Below are positions 9,249-16,775 of a stretch of DNA of 60,575 nt, piece by piece (within the stretch, counting starts at the first letter, position 1; every line of letters begins with the position of its first letter). Made by a program: the position numbers and the translations under genes. This stretch comes from Prochlorococcus sp. AG-402-B19 (GTDB lineage: Bacteria; Cyanobacteriota; Cyanobacteriia; PCC-6307; Cyanobiaceae): NCBI GenBank assembly GCA_003279615.1, contig QCHM01000009.1:1-60575 (forward strand), given 5' to 3'. The notes under the pieces were generated by a model. That model was not told where the DNA came from. It searched no databases and was given only the letters and a program-made list of their open reading frames with translations.

Positions 9249-10770
9249 AAGTCTTTTTTAAAGATAGTGCTTTTCGAGCTTCCTCACGATCATCAAAATA
9301 AATTGTCTGATCTTTTAAAATTTGATAATCCTCATGACCTTTTCCTGCGATTAGAACAACATCGTTTTTCTTAGCTTTTTCTATAGCTAATTGAATCGCT
9401 ATCGATCTCTCTGGCTCAACAAAAATTTCAGAATCACAAGTTATACCTTTTTCAATATCTTTAATAATTTTTTTTGGGTCTTCTTGTCGAGGATTATCAG
9501 AAGTTACAACTACATAATCAGCAAACATAGCAGCAACTTCTCCCATCTTAGATCTTTTTCCTTTATCTCTATCACCACCACAACCAAAGACACAAATTAA
9601 TTTATTTTTCGTCAATGATCTAGATGCGATTAAAGCATTTTGCAAACCATCCGGTGTATGCGCATAATCTACTATCACTACTGGATAGCCATCTTTCACT
9701 TTGAATCGATCGATATTCAAGAGTTGCATTCGCCCAGGCACTCCAGGGAAATGGTTCAATGCCCCCAAAAGATCATTTAAGGGAAAGCCTCTTTGAACTA
9801 ATATTCCTACTGCTTGCAAAATATTCATTAAATTGAATTCACCTAACAGTGGTGAAAAAAAGTTTTCCGACCCAAAAGGCGTATGTAATTTTCCCTTATA
9901 CCCCTCTTGCATGATTTGAAGATTACTAATATATAAATCTGGTTTTTCTCTGTTTTGAGAGTTCTCCTTTAATGAGCATGTCCAACATTTTTGTTTTAGC
10001 TCTTTTGCTAACAATGCACCCCATTTATCATCGATATTAACTACTGATCTAACATCGCCGTCATCTATTAAATGTGATCGAAACAAACTAGCTTTAGCCT
10101 CAAAGTAAGATTCCATTGAATCGTGATAATCCAAATGATCTCTTGAAAGATTTGTAAAAATTGCCCCGCTGAAATCACAACCAGCCACTCTGTTCTGCGA
10201 CAAAGCATGCGAACTTACTTCCATCGCTGCATATTCAACTCCTGCCTCCACAGCTTTACTGAGTTGTGCTTGTAAAGGAACAGCAAAAGCAGTTGTATAA
10301 TTTGATGTTTCCTCATGGTTAGGCCATCGATTAATTAATGTTCCAAACAAGGCAGATGGATGCCCAAGCGAAGCAGTTAAAAATTCAATTACAGATGCAG
10401 TAGTCGTTTTGCCGTTAGTACCAGTGACACCTATCAAACAAATCTCACTAGATGGTTTATTCCAAAAATCTGCAGCTAGTTTGCCCATAAATAATGAGAC
10501 AGGATTCGGGACAATCACTACAGGGTCTGCATTATTTGGCGGATTTAAAAGAGAAGCATTTTTACTGATTAGGGCCGCACAAGCACCTCTCTTAAGTGCT
10601 TGTTCCCAATAGGTCCCTCCATCAACTTTTTCACCTTCTAAACCTAAGAATAAATCACCTTTTTCGATTTCTCTAGAGTCACATGAAAGATTTCTTATTT
10701 TTGGATTCGCTAACCCAAAAGGAACTTTAAGATCAATTGCTTTCAACAAAGAGTGTAAATAACGCGACAA
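9241..10770 (-). CDS. murE: UDP-MurNAc-tripeptide synthetase (MurE)
   Basis: A cytoplasmic Mur ligase that adds the third amino acid (meso-diaminopimelate in cyanobacteria) to UDP-MurNAc-L-Ala-D-Glu during peptidoglycan synthesis. At 509 aa it is full length. The ATP loop is GVTGTNGKTTTASVIEF, the middle domain has YAAMEVSSHALSQNRVAGC, and the C-terminal domain has VIVDYAHTPDGLQNAL and VFGCGGDRDKGKRSKMG. The DNPRQEDP motif (about residue 425) is the diaminopimelate-recognition DNPR motif. Its 3' end overlaps the convergent lyase gene by 8 bp. No other mur genes are adjacent. Confidence 0.96.
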   Translation of the reverse strand: MSRYLHSLLKAIDLKVPFGLANPKIRNLSCDSREIEKGDLFLGLEGEKVDGGTYWEQALKRGACAALISKNASLLNPPNNADPVVIVPNPVSLFMGKLAADFWNKPSSEICLIGVTGTNGKTTTASVIEFLTASLGHPSALFGTLINRWPNHEETSNYTTAFAVPLQAQLSKAVEAGVEYAAMEVSSHALSQNRVAGCDFSGAIFTNLSRDHLDYHDSMESYFEAKASLFRSHLIDDGDVRSVVNIDDKWGALLAKELKQKCWTCSLKENSQNREKPDLYISNLQIMQEGYKGKLHTPFGSENFFSPLLGEFNLMNILQAVGILVQRGFPLNDLLGALNHFPGVPGRMQLLNIDRFKVKDGYPVVIVDYAHTPDGLQNALIASRSLTKNKLICVFGCGGDRDKGKRSKMGEVAAMFADYVVVTSDNPRQEDPKKIIKDIEKGITCDSEIFVEPERSIAIQLAIEKAKKNDVVLIAGKGHEDYQILKDQTIYFDDREEARKALSLKKTSI

Positions 10771-10987
10771 AACAAACCTCTGGTGATAAAAGTCAATGAA
10801 GGATCACTAAAAGTATAAAAAACCTACATAATTTTCACCACAAAAAAGCTCTAATTACGATTCAGCAATTAAAAAGATATTTAATATCCTTTACAAAAGA
10901 AGTTTAGTTAGCAACAAAAAGATAGATTATTTTTACATACTTAAAATCAAGAAAGGAATTAAATAATAAGGTTAATTGATTATTTAA
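10771..10987. other. Intergenic spacer upstream of murE
   Basis: About 217 bp of AT-rich DNA between the start of murE and the stop of the thioredoxin-fold gene. It should hold the murE promoter. I see no convincing ORF, RNA or hairpin here. Confidence 0.5.
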
Positions 10988-11299
10988 TTAGGTTATTTGA
11001 TACAAGCTATTTAAATTCTTTTGTATCCAAGAAAAAAGCATATCTTCCTTTAAACGTGGCGAAACTCGAGGTAATTCAATTTTTTTTAATAATTTAGTTG
11101 AGTCAAGAACTATTATTGGAACTTCATTTGTATACTTCATTTGAATATCTAAAGACACTTTTATGCTATCTATATCAACAATAGAAAGTTCAAGAGAAGG
11201 TTTTAAATTATTTAGGCATATATTAGACAACTTTCTCTCAAGTTCTTGACATAAGCAACAGCCTTGACGTGAATATAAAGTTAATACCTCTGAATTCAT
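10988..11299 (-). CDS. Glutaredoxin-like (DUF836) thioredoxin-fold protein
   Basis: A 103-aa small redox protein. The N-terminus [20 protein letters not shown] gives beta1 and the active site C-C-L-C, a glutaredoxin-like CxxC with an extra adjacent cysteine. A cis-Pro loop follows ([14 protein letters not shown]). It belongs to the glutaredoxin-like DUF836 group, whose partners are unknown. It is translationally coupled to yidD upstream: yidD's TGA and this ATG overlap as ATGA (11296-11299). Confidence 0.8.
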   Translation of the reverse strand: MNSEVLTLYSRQGCCLCQELERKLSNICLNNLKPSLELSIVDIDSIKVSLDIQMKYTNEVPIIVLDSTKLLKKIELPRVSPRLKEDMLFSWIQKNLNSLYQIT

Positions 11300-11535
11300 T
11301 TTTCTGGAACTGGGTCACACCCACAAGGAGTGAAAGGATGACATTTGCTTAACCTTTTTAAAGTCAGCCAACCACCTCTCCAAGGACCATGCTTATTAAC
11401 GGCTTCTATCCCATAAGCACTGCAACTAGGGATAAATCGACAACTTGGTCCAAGCAATGGTGAAATCCACTTTTGATAAAAGGTAATTAACCCAACAAAA
11501 AAAAGTGCAATGGCTTTATTGATCTTTGAGAGCAT
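11296..11535 (-). CDS. yidD: Membrane protein insertion efficiency factor YidD
   Basis: A 79-aa YidD protein, a small membrane-associated helper of YidC insertion. The diagnostic segments are [20 protein letters not shown] and [18 protein letters not shown], ending with [13 protein letters not shown]; all three conserved cysteine clusters are present. It overlaps the glutaredoxin-like gene by 4 bp and faces away from rpsD, whose start is 91 bp distant. Confidence 0.95.
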   Translation of the reverse strand: MLSKINKAIALFFVGLITFYQKWISPLLGPSCRFIPSCSAYGIEAVNKHGPWRGGWLTLKRLSKCHPFTPCGCDPVPEK

Positions 11536-11626
11536 CTTTAGATAGAATAATGAACTGGTGAATACGGTTCGATGGATTTACGTCCAGATTACCCTTGCCA
11601 GTCAACATTCTCTAAATTAAGCCCTT

Positions 11627-12235
11627 ATGTCTAGATACCGCGGACCTCGGTTGAGGATCACGCGACGCTTGGGAGACCTACCAGGTCTCACCCGGAAGGC
11701 CGCGAAAAGGTCTAACCCCCCAGGTCAGCACGGCCAAGCCCGTCGCAAGCGCTCTGAATACGCGATCCGACTCGAAGAGAAACAAAAACTTCGATTCAAT
11801 TATGGAATTTCTGAACGTCAGCTTGTTCGTTATGTAAAAAAAGCTCGTGCTCAGGAGGGTTCCACAGGAACAAATCTATTAAAGCTTCTGGAAAATAGGC
11901 TTGATAATGTATGTTTTAGGCTTGGATTTGGACCTACTATCCCAGGTGCAAGGCAGCTCGTAAACCATGGACATGTGACTGTCAATGGCAGGATCACTGA
12001 CATTGCAAGTTATCAATGCAAGGCTGGAGATGTTATTGCTATCCGAGACAACAAAGCTAGCAAACAGTTAGCTCAAGCAAACTTAGAATTTCCAGGCCTT
12101 GCGAATGTCCCTCCACACCTTGAGCTGGATAAGAGCAAGCTCTCAGCGAAGATAACTGCAAAGACAGATAGGGAATGGGTTGCTATTGAAATCAATGAAT
12201 TGTTAGTTGTTGAGTACTACTCAAGAAAAGTTTAG
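11627..12235 (+). CDS. rpsD: 30S ribosomal protein S4
   Basis: S4 nucleates 30S assembly on 16S rRNA. At 202 aa it has the usual N-terminus ([20 protein letters not shown]), the basic RNA-binding segment [20 protein letters not shown], and the S4 fold [20 protein letters not shown] plus [14 protein letters not shown]. The N-terminal third is noticeably richer in G+C than the surrounding DNA, as expected for a highly expressed ribosomal gene. It is a stand-alone gene with a hairpin terminator downstream at 12284. Confidence 0.98.
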   Translation: MSRYRGPRLRITRRLGDLPGLTRKAAKRSNPPGQHGQARRKRSEYAIRLEEKQKLRFNYGISERQLVRYVKKARAQEGSTGTNLLKLLENRLDNVCFRLGFGPTIPGARQLVNHGHVTVNGRITDIASYQCKAGDVIAIRDNKASKQLAQANLEFPGLANVPPHLELDKSKLSAKITAKTDREWVAIEINELLVVEYYSRKV

Positions 12236-12283
12236 AACTAATCTATTACTGGCTTTTCTTAACTTCAGTCCAACTTTAGTCCA

Positions 12284-12324
12284 ACTCTTGCCAAGCTGCT
12301 ATCAGTACTGCAAGAGTTTTTTTT
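12284..12324 (+). terminator. Rho-independent terminator after rpsD
   Basis: The 8-bp inverted repeat ACTCTTGC ... GCAAGAGT (arms 12284-12291 and 12310-12317, 18-nt loop) is followed directly by a run of T. It lies about 50 bp after the rpsD stop. Confidence 0.75.
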
Positions 12325-12354
12325 TGCCGAATATTGCAGAAAAATTAAAGGTTT

Positions 12355-12645
12355 TCAGAGGCAAGGATTTATGACCTCGCCAAACTTACGAGGCATTGCA
12401 TTGCAGTCCGTGAAAGATATTACGTAAAGTAAGTTTTCCCAGATCGCCTCTGATTCTTTAATCAAGTCAATAGCCTCTTCATTCCTAAGAGTCTTATGAG
12501 CATCTCTCATTAATTTTATATACCTCAGTCTGAATTCTCCCATTTCTATTTTTCGGTCTAATTCACTTAAAGACGCCTTGTTCTTAAATGGTGCATGGGA
12601 GAAATTAAGGGCGGTGTTGTGGTAACTCATTGTTCTAGGTTTCAT
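12355..12645 (-). CDS. Hypothetical protein, 96 aa
   Basis: I do not recognise the family. The product is soluble and mostly helical by composition. Its middle (SELDRKIEMGEFRLRYIKLM) and the stretch DAHKTLRNEEAIDLIKESEA suggest paired amphipathic helices. There is no signal peptide or membrane segment. It opens a run of small minus-strand genes (12355-13481) with no housekeeping neighbours, the style of accessory Prochlorococcus genes. Confidence 0.6.
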   Translation of the reverse strand: MKPRTMSYHNTALNFSHAPFKNKASLSELDRKIEMGEFRLRYIKLMRDAHKTLRNEEAIDLIKESEAIWENLLYVISFTDCNAMPRKFGEVINPCL

Positions 12646-12745
12646 TATCTACTTAGCGAAAAGAGAAAGACTGGCTTCCAATAGAACAGTCTCACTATCT
12701 CTCGTTGGTGCTATCCCAACGTTTAAATATTCTGGCTAAGTGAAT

Positions 12746-12961
12746 TTACAATTGCATTGATTGACTAGTACGGTTTCCCTTGTTGAAATCTGGAACGTTT
12801 AGCGTTGAAGATTCTACTCCTTCTGGGTAGACATTCAAACAGGTAGTCCATTCACAAAATTCTTGGCTAACAGCGTAGCTGTCTTCGTACCTCTTAAGGC
12901 TATCGAGATAAGTAACCCTCTGAACAGCCCATGCAATAGTAATTCGTTGACTTAGGTTCAT
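12746..12961 (-). CDS. Hypothetical protein, 71 aa
   Basis: A 71-aa soluble product with two aromatic stretches (AWAVQRVTYLDSLKRYED and SQEFCEWTTCLNVYPEG) and two cysteines. No family recognised. It is separated by about 100 bp from each neighbour on the same strand. The non-random amino-acid composition supports coding, but the C-terminal third looks disordered. Confidence 0.5.
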   Translation of the reverse strand: MNLSQRITIAWAVQRVTYLDSLKRYEDSYAVSQEFCEWTTCLNVYPEGVESSTLNVPDFNKGNRTSQSMQL

Positions 12962-13049
12962 ATATCTAATTTATTTAAACCCTAAAAGGACTGTGGTTAT
13001 AGCTTGTTAAATGAATATGGAGAAACCAACCAACAAAAAAGACAACCCT

Positions 13050-13481
13050 TCAGAGAAAGAATCTAGAACAAAGTCCTAATTCGCTTCTCTTAACAGAAAT
13101 CTTATTTCCTTTAGGAGTTAAGAAAACCTTCTCCATTATTTTGCCATCCCTTACAACGATTTGTACTGTTTGTCCTGTGAATCTACCTCGTCTCCAATCA
13201 ATATTTTCATGATAAGAGTTAGCTCCTTTTTTAGTAGACGTTTTAGAGAAGATAGATGTTTTACTTTTTGATTTTCTTTCCCTTTCAACAGATACTATAG
13301 ATTTTGTAATTAAATCATTAAGGCTTGAACGAACGAGTTCTTTTTCAGGTACTTCTCTATGAAACCTTGAGGTTACCTTCCGATGAATTAGCTCATATTT
13401 CGATTCAAATTGTTTGGCAACTTGATGATATTTTGATTCAATTTTCTTTTGCTTATCCTTCAGATACGTGGCCACAGGCAT
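13050..13481 (-). CDS. Hypothetical basic protein, 143 aa
   Basis: A lysine- and arginine-rich 143-aa protein. Residues 5-60 (KDKQKKIESKYHQVAKQFES onward) look like a long charged helix or coiled coil, the middle is a serine/lysine-rich linker (KSKSKTSIFSKTSTKKG), and the C-terminus (TGQTVQIVVRDGKIMEKVF) looks like beta-hairpins. It could bind nucleic acid, but I see no known domain. Upstream (13482-13830) is mostly spacer. Confidence 0.6.
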   Translation of the reverse strand: MPVATYLKDKQKKIESKYHQVAKQFESKYELIHRKVTSRFHREVPEKELVRSSLNDLITKSIVSVERERKSKSKTSIFSKTSTKKGANSYHENIDWRRGRFTGQTVQIVVRDGKIMEKVFLTPKGNKISVKRSELGLCSRFFL

Positions 13482-13830
13482 CTTAAATATCTTCTACTAA
13501 GCTTGTTTATCGTATATATGAATACAAAACAAGATAATAAATACTTATAGAAACACTATTAAACATTAACCAATAACATGCACATACCCCTATCATGGTG
13601 TGTCTTTCAGTAAGTTTGACTTATTCAGAAAACGACTGGGGTAGACTTTTGAAAGAGGAGCCAGACTATATCCAACAGTTAGTTAAACAAACCTAAAACA
13701 ACATTGCCAAAACTGACTAGCTGAATCTGATGCAATTAATTTTTTTTATATTCAATCTTATTGATGTTCGTTCGGTATTCCGATCTCGAACACTCAAAAC
13801 AATGATTAAAATTGAATTTTTCCAAAAATC
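13482..13830. other. Spacer between the 143-aa gene and the solitary hli gene
   Basis: About 350 bp, AT-rich. It holds one short plus-strand ORF (13595-13696) and should carry the promoter of the hli gene at 13831. No RNA gene or clear terminator is visible. Confidence 0.5.
13595..13696 (+). CDS. Candidate 33-aa small protein
   Basis: An ORF with an ATG at 13595 and an internal TTG. The tail reads YSENDWGRLLKEEPDYIQQL, a plausible acidic amphipathic peptide with no membrane segment. The codon pattern looks more protein-like than the surrounding spacer. No family recognised. Confidence 0.4.
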   Translation: MVCLSVSLTYSENDWGRLLKEEPDYIQQLVKQT

Positions 13831-13938
13831 ATGAACGCTGGTGCTGAACGTTTTAATGGCTTGATGGCGATGATAGGCATAGTTGCTGGAATAGGCGCAT
13901 ATGCAACAACTGGTCAATTCATCCCAGGTATTTTCTAG
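13831..13938 (+). CDS. hli: High-light-inducible protein (Hli), short
   Basis: A 35-aa member of the Hli/one-helix chlorophyll-binding family. It has the ERFNGLMAMIG core (the LHC-type ExxN motif, though the usual NGR is replaced by NGL) and the Prochlorococcus C-terminal signature TTGQFIPGIF. It acts in thylakoids to bind pigment and dissipate excess energy around the photosystems. It is the only hli on the plus strand here, apart from the operon at 14804-15707. Confidence 0.88.
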   Translation: MNAGAERFNGLMAMIGIVAGIGAYATTGQFIPGIF

Positions 13939-14038
13939 AAATAATCAAAAATAAAAAATTAGTTAATAGACTATTAAAATCTACTAACTGATTTTGTAAT
14001 CAACCCAAATTTTTTTGAGTTACTAATCGAGAAACGAT

Positions 14039-14209
14039 TTAGCCTTGATTAGTGTCTTTTAAATTTCCTAATGCTGGCGCATTCATTCCGTCATAATCAG
14101 GTCCAACCATAACTCCTACGATTGCGAACAAAGCAATAAAGGCAATTCCTACAATTGCAGCTGTCGGAGCGGGGGTTGATAACAAACCACCAAAAATCAA
14201 ATAACTCAT
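14039..14209 (-). CDS. Small hypothetical membrane protein, 56 aa
   Basis: A 56-aa ORF starting MSYLIFGGLLSTPAPTAA, then a strong transmembrane helix IVGIAFIALFAIVGVMVG (about residues 19-36) and a polar tail GPDYDGMNAPALGNLKDTN. The composition and position between hli and psaJ genes suggest a thylakoid peptide. It is not one of the named small photosystem subunits I know. It faces the solitary hli gene. Confidence 0.6.
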   Translation of the reverse strand: MSYLIFGGLLSTPAPTAAIVGIAFIALFAIVGVMVGPDYDGMNAPALGNLKDTNQG

Positions 14210-14464
14210 ATCAGTAAAGTTGGGAATTATGTTTTAACGACATAAATTTTTAACTGTGACTAATTTGGAAAGTTTTATTTTTTATTAAACTTTTGTTCCT
14301 TTCATTTACAGCTCATACAATCGATAATATTCAATTATTCCCTGTTAAGATCTTGAACATTTAATTGGAATTTTTTTCTAATGAATTGTCAAACCTGAAA
14401 CGAATAGGAGTCAAACCAACCTAGATAAATTTTGCAATAACTAACTGCTTATACCTAGGTTATG

Positions 14465-14488
14465 TAGGGCTTTGCTCTTAAAGCCCTA
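14465..14488. terminator. Hairpin downstream of psaJ
   Basis: A 9-bp inverted repeat (TAGGGCTTT / AAAGCCCTA) with a 6-nt loop, 9 bp beyond the psaJ stop. It lacks a long T-run in the psaJ direction, so it may be a weak terminator or a 3'-end stabiliser. Confidence 0.5.
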
Positions 14489-14496
14489 GGTCAAAG

Positions 14497-14631
14497 TCAA
14501 CTCATCGGCATGAATAAGTAGTCAGGAGCAACATAATTCACTCCAATGAGGATAACTGCTGTACTAGAAAGCCATAGTGTTGCGACTACTGGTGCGGACT
14601 TAAACCACTTTGTAAGAAAGATTTTAAACAT
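14497..14631 (-). CDS. psaJ: Photosystem I subunit PsaJ homologue
   Basis: A 44-aa product beginning [20 protein letters not shown], then [20 protein letters not shown]. This is the PsaJ pattern: a short basic N-terminus (KWxxSAPVVAT), one helix, and a lumenal/stromal PD(L/Y)LF ending. PsaJ is a peripheral PSI subunit next to PsaF. Here psaF is not adjacent; the neighbours are hli genes. It is too short for the automatic ORF cutoff commonly used. It may be a relocated psaJ or a second copy. Its upstream region shares an 11-bp motif with the hli operon (see 14675 and 15758). Confidence 0.8.
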   Translation of the reverse strand: MFKIFLTKWFKSAPVVATLWLSSTAVILIGVNYVAPDYLFMPMS

Positions 14632-14674
14632 TGTTCAAATATTTCTTAGATGCTAAGAGATCAACAATAGAAGC

Positions 14675-14685
14675 GAAGGTTCGGT
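14675..14685 (-). promoter_or_regulatory. Shared upstream motif, psaJ copy
   Basis: ACCGAACCTTC on the minus strand, with its gene-proximal edge 44 bp upstream of the psaJ ATG. The identical 11-mer lies upstream of the hli operon in the same orientation and at nearly the same distance. It could be a promoter element, activator site or 5'UTR element. Confidence 0.45.
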
Positions 14686-14745
14686 TTTAAGTAGACGATC
14701 ATCTCCTAATCGATCTCTTAAAAATACGTATTTAATTTCTGAAGT

Positions 14746-14780
14746 CAAAAAGCCTCTCCCTTGCAATAAAAGGAGAGGCT
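14746..14780 (-). terminator. Terminator of the hli operon
   Basis: The 9-bp inverted repeat AGCCTCTCC ... GGAGAGGCT (arms 14751-14759 and 14772-14780) is followed on the minus strand by TTTTTG. It sits 24 bp beyond the last hli stop and separates the operon from psaJ. Confidence 0.75.
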
Positions 14781-14803
14781 AAAGAAAGATTGTAAGTTAA
14801 CTC

Positions 14804-14929
14804 CTAGACAATTCCAGGAACAATCCAACCTGTGAATCCGTAGTTAATGACTGCAGCGAAGAAACCCATCATGGCTAAACGGCCATTCATTTGCTCTGCT
14901 GTTTTCCAGTAATTCGTTTCTTTATTCAT
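14804..14929 (-). CDS. hli: High-light-inducible protein (Hli), operon gene 6
   Basis: A 41-aa Hli protein: AEQMNGRLAMMGFFAAVINY carries the full chlorophyll-binding ExxNGRxAMxGF motif. The C-terminus is TGWIVPGIV and not the usual TTGQIIPG. Its ATG overlaps the TAA of the preceding hli gene by 1 bp (TAATG at 14927-14931), implying translational coupling. It is the last gene of the operon and is followed by a terminator. Confidence 0.9.
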   Translation of the reverse strand: MNKETNYWKTAEQMNGRLAMMGFFAAVINYGFTGWIVPGIV

Positions 14930-15075
14930 TACACAAAGCCTGGAATGATTTGACCGGTTGTTAGGTATGCTCCAATAAGGGCTAAACAGCCAACAGAGGC
15001 AGCCAGACCATTGAGTCTTTCAGCAAACACTTTGCCTTCTTCTACTCTTGGTGTTTCAGTGATTTGACTTTTCAT
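14929..15075 (-). CDS. hli: Hli-like protein, atypical, operon gene 5
   Basis: The real start is the ATG at 15075 (48 aa), not the longer frame extending to 15135; the ATG overlaps the previous stop as TAATG. The pigment motif is altered: AERLNGLAASVGCLALIGAY, where NGR becomes NGL and Met is lost. The signature TTGQIIPG is kept. It belongs to the short, atypical Prochlorococcus Hli class and may bind pigment differently or only as a heterodimer with a canonical partner. Confidence 0.85.
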   Translation of the reverse strand: MKSQITETPRVEEGKVFAERLNGLAASVGCLALIGAYLTTGQIIPGFV

Positions 15076-15218
15076 TAAACGAAACCTGGGATGATTTGAC
15101 CTGTTGTGGCATAGGCACCGACTAGAGCAATGCAACCAAATAATGCTGCATAGCCATTAAGTCTTTCAGCTGTTACCTTTTCAGGGTCAATGTTTCTGTT
15201 GTTATTTTGAGTAGTCAT
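15075..15218 (-). CDS. hli: Hli-like protein, atypical, operon gene 4
   Basis: A 47-aa product closely resembling operon gene 5 (AERLNGYAALFGCIALVGAY, then TTGQIIPGFV), so the two are probably a tandem duplication. It has the N-terminal polar tail TTQNNNRNIDPEKVT. The ATG overlaps the preceding stop by 1 bp, as do its neighbours. The canonical NGR arginine is again absent. Confidence 0.85.
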   Translation of the reverse strand: MTTQNNNRNIDPEKVTAERLNGYAALFGCIALVGAYATTGQIIPGFV

Positions 15219-15337
15219 TAAACGACACCTGGGATAAGTTGACCGGTTGTTAAGTAGATACCTGTTAACAGTACGAATGCCATCATGGCTGGCCTGCCGA
15301 TGCTTCTTTCTAGAATTGTTTTGTTAGATGGTTGCAT
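15218..15337 (-). CDS. hli: High-light-inducible-like protein, operon gene 3
   Basis: A 39-aa product. It has LERSIGRPAMMAFVLLTGIY and TTGQLIPGVV. Here the ExxN motif reads E-R-S-I-G-R, so the pigment-ligand Asn is replaced by Ile while the Arg is kept. It starts with an ATG 11 bp beyond the stop of operon gene 2 (15349-15501), and its TAA overlaps the next ATG. Confidence 0.85.
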   Translation of the reverse strand: MQPSNKTILERSIGRPAMMAFVLLTGIYLTTGQLIPGVV

Positions 15338-15348
15338 GATTAATTGTT

Positions 15349-15501
15349 TTAGAAGATTCCAGGAATGATTTGGTGGGTTATTGAATAGGCACCGAGTAGA
15401 GCGATCATGCCGAGCATTGCCCAGCGTCCATTCGTTTTCTCGGCGTCTTCTGGTTTGAACTTCTCAACTTCGTTGACGTAGTTGCCAGATTCAGAAGTCA
15501 A
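15349..15501 (-). CDS. hli: High-light-inducible protein (Hli), operon gene 2, TTG start
   Basis: A 50-aa canonical Hli: EDAEKTNGRWAMLGMIALLG, then HQIIPGIF. There is no in-frame ATG. The TTG at 15501 overlaps the previous gene's TGA (TTGA) and gives an N-terminus (TSESG) like the neighbouring MTSS protein, so TTG is the start, with coupled translation. Standard ORF finders that require ATG miss it. Confidence 0.85.
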   Translation of the reverse strand: MTSESGNYVNEVEKFKPEDAEKTNGRWAMLGMIALLGAYSITHQIIPGIF

Positions 15502-15707
15502 AAGATTCCAGGAATGATTTGACCAGTTGTGAAGTAAGAAACGAGAAGACTAAAAAAGCCAATCATCGCCCAACGACCATTTGTCTTTTCTGCTTCTTCT
15601 GGATAACTCGTGTAATCCTCGACAAGCTGAGGCTGTGTTTCACGGCCAAAGATGTTTTGCTTGCCGTACTCAGTGATTACCTGAGAAGAAGAAGAAGAAG
15701 AAGTCAT
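15498..15707 (-). CDS. hli: High-light-inducible protein (Hli), operon gene 1
   Basis: A 69-aa canonical Hli, the first and longest of the operon. It has a serine-rich N-terminus (TSSSSSSQVITEYGKQ), then EEAEKTNGRWAMIGFFSLLV and TTGQIIPGIF. I chose the ATG at 15707 over the one at 15743 because the upstream 12 residues look unrelated and the next gene starts similarly. The shared 11-bp motif lies 51 bp upstream. Confidence 0.92.
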   Translation of the reverse strand: MTSSSSSSQVITEYGKQNIFGRETQPQLVEDYTSYPEEAEKTNGRWAMIGFFSLLVSYFTTGQIIPGIF

Positions 15708-15757
15708 TACTGAAAATAATTTATGTGAAGAAATGTAAAGCATCGACTTTCTAAGGT

Positions 15758-15768
15758 GAAGGTTCGGT
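15758..15768 (-). promoter_or_regulatory. Shared upstream motif, hli-operon copy
   Basis: The same ACCGAACCTTC 11-mer as at 14675-14685, with its gene-proximal edge 51 bp upstream of the first hli ATG. Its conserved orientation and spacing suggest co-regulation of psaJ and hli genes. Confidence 0.45.
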
Positions 15769-15965
15769 CCGGTACGGCTTCTTCTAATCCTAAATAGATA
15801 TCAACCTCAAAAAACAATGACAGCAACTAATTAGAGAGATCTCTATCCAATGATTAGATCCACTAATGATCCTGATAAGTATAAATAGCCCAAGCACGAG
15901 TGTGTTTACCCATCCTTGATATTTTTTTTACAAGTTAGATTTCGTAAGTTAATAAATCACTTTTC

Positions 15966-16247
15966 ATGAGTCCCGAACCTGATGATTTACAAATACTTAT
16001 CAGTAAGTACAGGACTATGGGTATTGAAGAATTAGAAGCAAGTATCAACGACTGGGAAAAAAAGAATGATTGCTCTATTCAACAAGAAAACCTTGCTATT
16101 GCAAAAAACGAACTGGAAGTTAAATACAAAGAGAGACAAGAACAAATAGAACTTCTAACTAAATCTCTTACTTCTTCATCAAGAATAGGTAGATGGATTT
16201 CTAGTTTTCAAGCAGTTATCAATCAATTTGTAGATTTCAAGAATTAA
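15966..16247 (+). CDS. Hypothetical coiled-coil protein, 93 aa
   Basis: A 93-aa soluble protein. Residues 18-70 are strongly charged with heptad-like spacing (LEASINDWEKKNDCSIQQEN, then LEVKYKERQEQIELLTKSL), indicating a coiled coil. The C-terminus (RIGRWISSFQAVINQFVDF) could be an amphipathic membrane-binding helix. No known family. It is divergent from the hli operon across about 260 bp. Confidence 0.6.
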   Translation: MSPEPDDLQILISKYRTMGIEELEASINDWEKKNDCSIQQENLAIAKNELEVKYKERQEQIELLTKSLTSSSRIGRWISSFQAVINQFVDFKN

Positions 16248-16413
16248 AGCCATAGGGGTTTTGATGAAGTTGGGAGAAGATTGGTGAATTTTACGGCGTA
16301 ACTCATAATTCTGTTGAGCGGTGGAGCAATGAAATCCTTTTTTAGCTGTTTCCCTTAGATAGAGTTGTTAACATATAGTCTTCCCATTCGTCATAGTCGT
16401 GATTGCATAACGA

Positions 16414-16518
16414 TCATATAGCCTGATTCCTTAAGCGATCTTCGTAATTAGTGGCTTCGTGAAGAGAGTCAAACCTTGACCCATCAAAAGTTTCGTAGAT
16501 AGTAATTTCTTTGACCAC
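16414..16518 (-). CDS. Small protein, 34 aa, GTG start
   Basis: A 34-aa ORF starting GTG at 16518. It reads VKEITIYETFDGSRFDSLHE, then ATNYEDRLRNQ. The pattern K-I-T-x-Y-x-T-x-DG-x-x-F-D/S-x-x-EA is one I associate with tiny proteins of Prochlorococcus and cyanophages, but I cannot cite a family. It is probably a genuine small soluble protein. Confidence 0.5.
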   Translation of the reverse strand: MVKEITIYETFDGSRFDSLHEATNYEDRLRNQAI

Positions 16519-16686
16519 ATTTTCAAATCACCCTTCTATATCTATCGTTATTATGTTGACATCATCAATATTCTTTCTGATTGGATTAGGTCAAACACCA
16601 ATAATTAAGAGTTATCTTGAAATTTTTTTTTCATGCTCTGGTTCATAGTAAAAAACTAAAAGTGCAAATTTGCGAGAAGTCTCTCT

Positions 16687-16706
16687 AGGGGTATCAAGCC
16701 CCTTTT
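16687..16706 (+). terminator. Short hairpin with T-run
   Basis: AGGGG-TATCAAG-CCCCT followed by TTT. A small GC stem in AT-rich DNA, a candidate rho-independent terminator for a plus-strand transcript. Confidence 0.5.
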
Positions 16707-16775
16707 ATTATTCCTAAAAGAAAATCAAAAATCGATCACTCACACTTCTATTTTAATTACTCGATTATTTATGTA

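Noticed and set aside
13717-13917. A 66-aa minus-strand ORF opposite the solitary hli gene
   Set aside because: It is the antisense shadow of the hli gene and its upstream DNA; composition is not protein-like.
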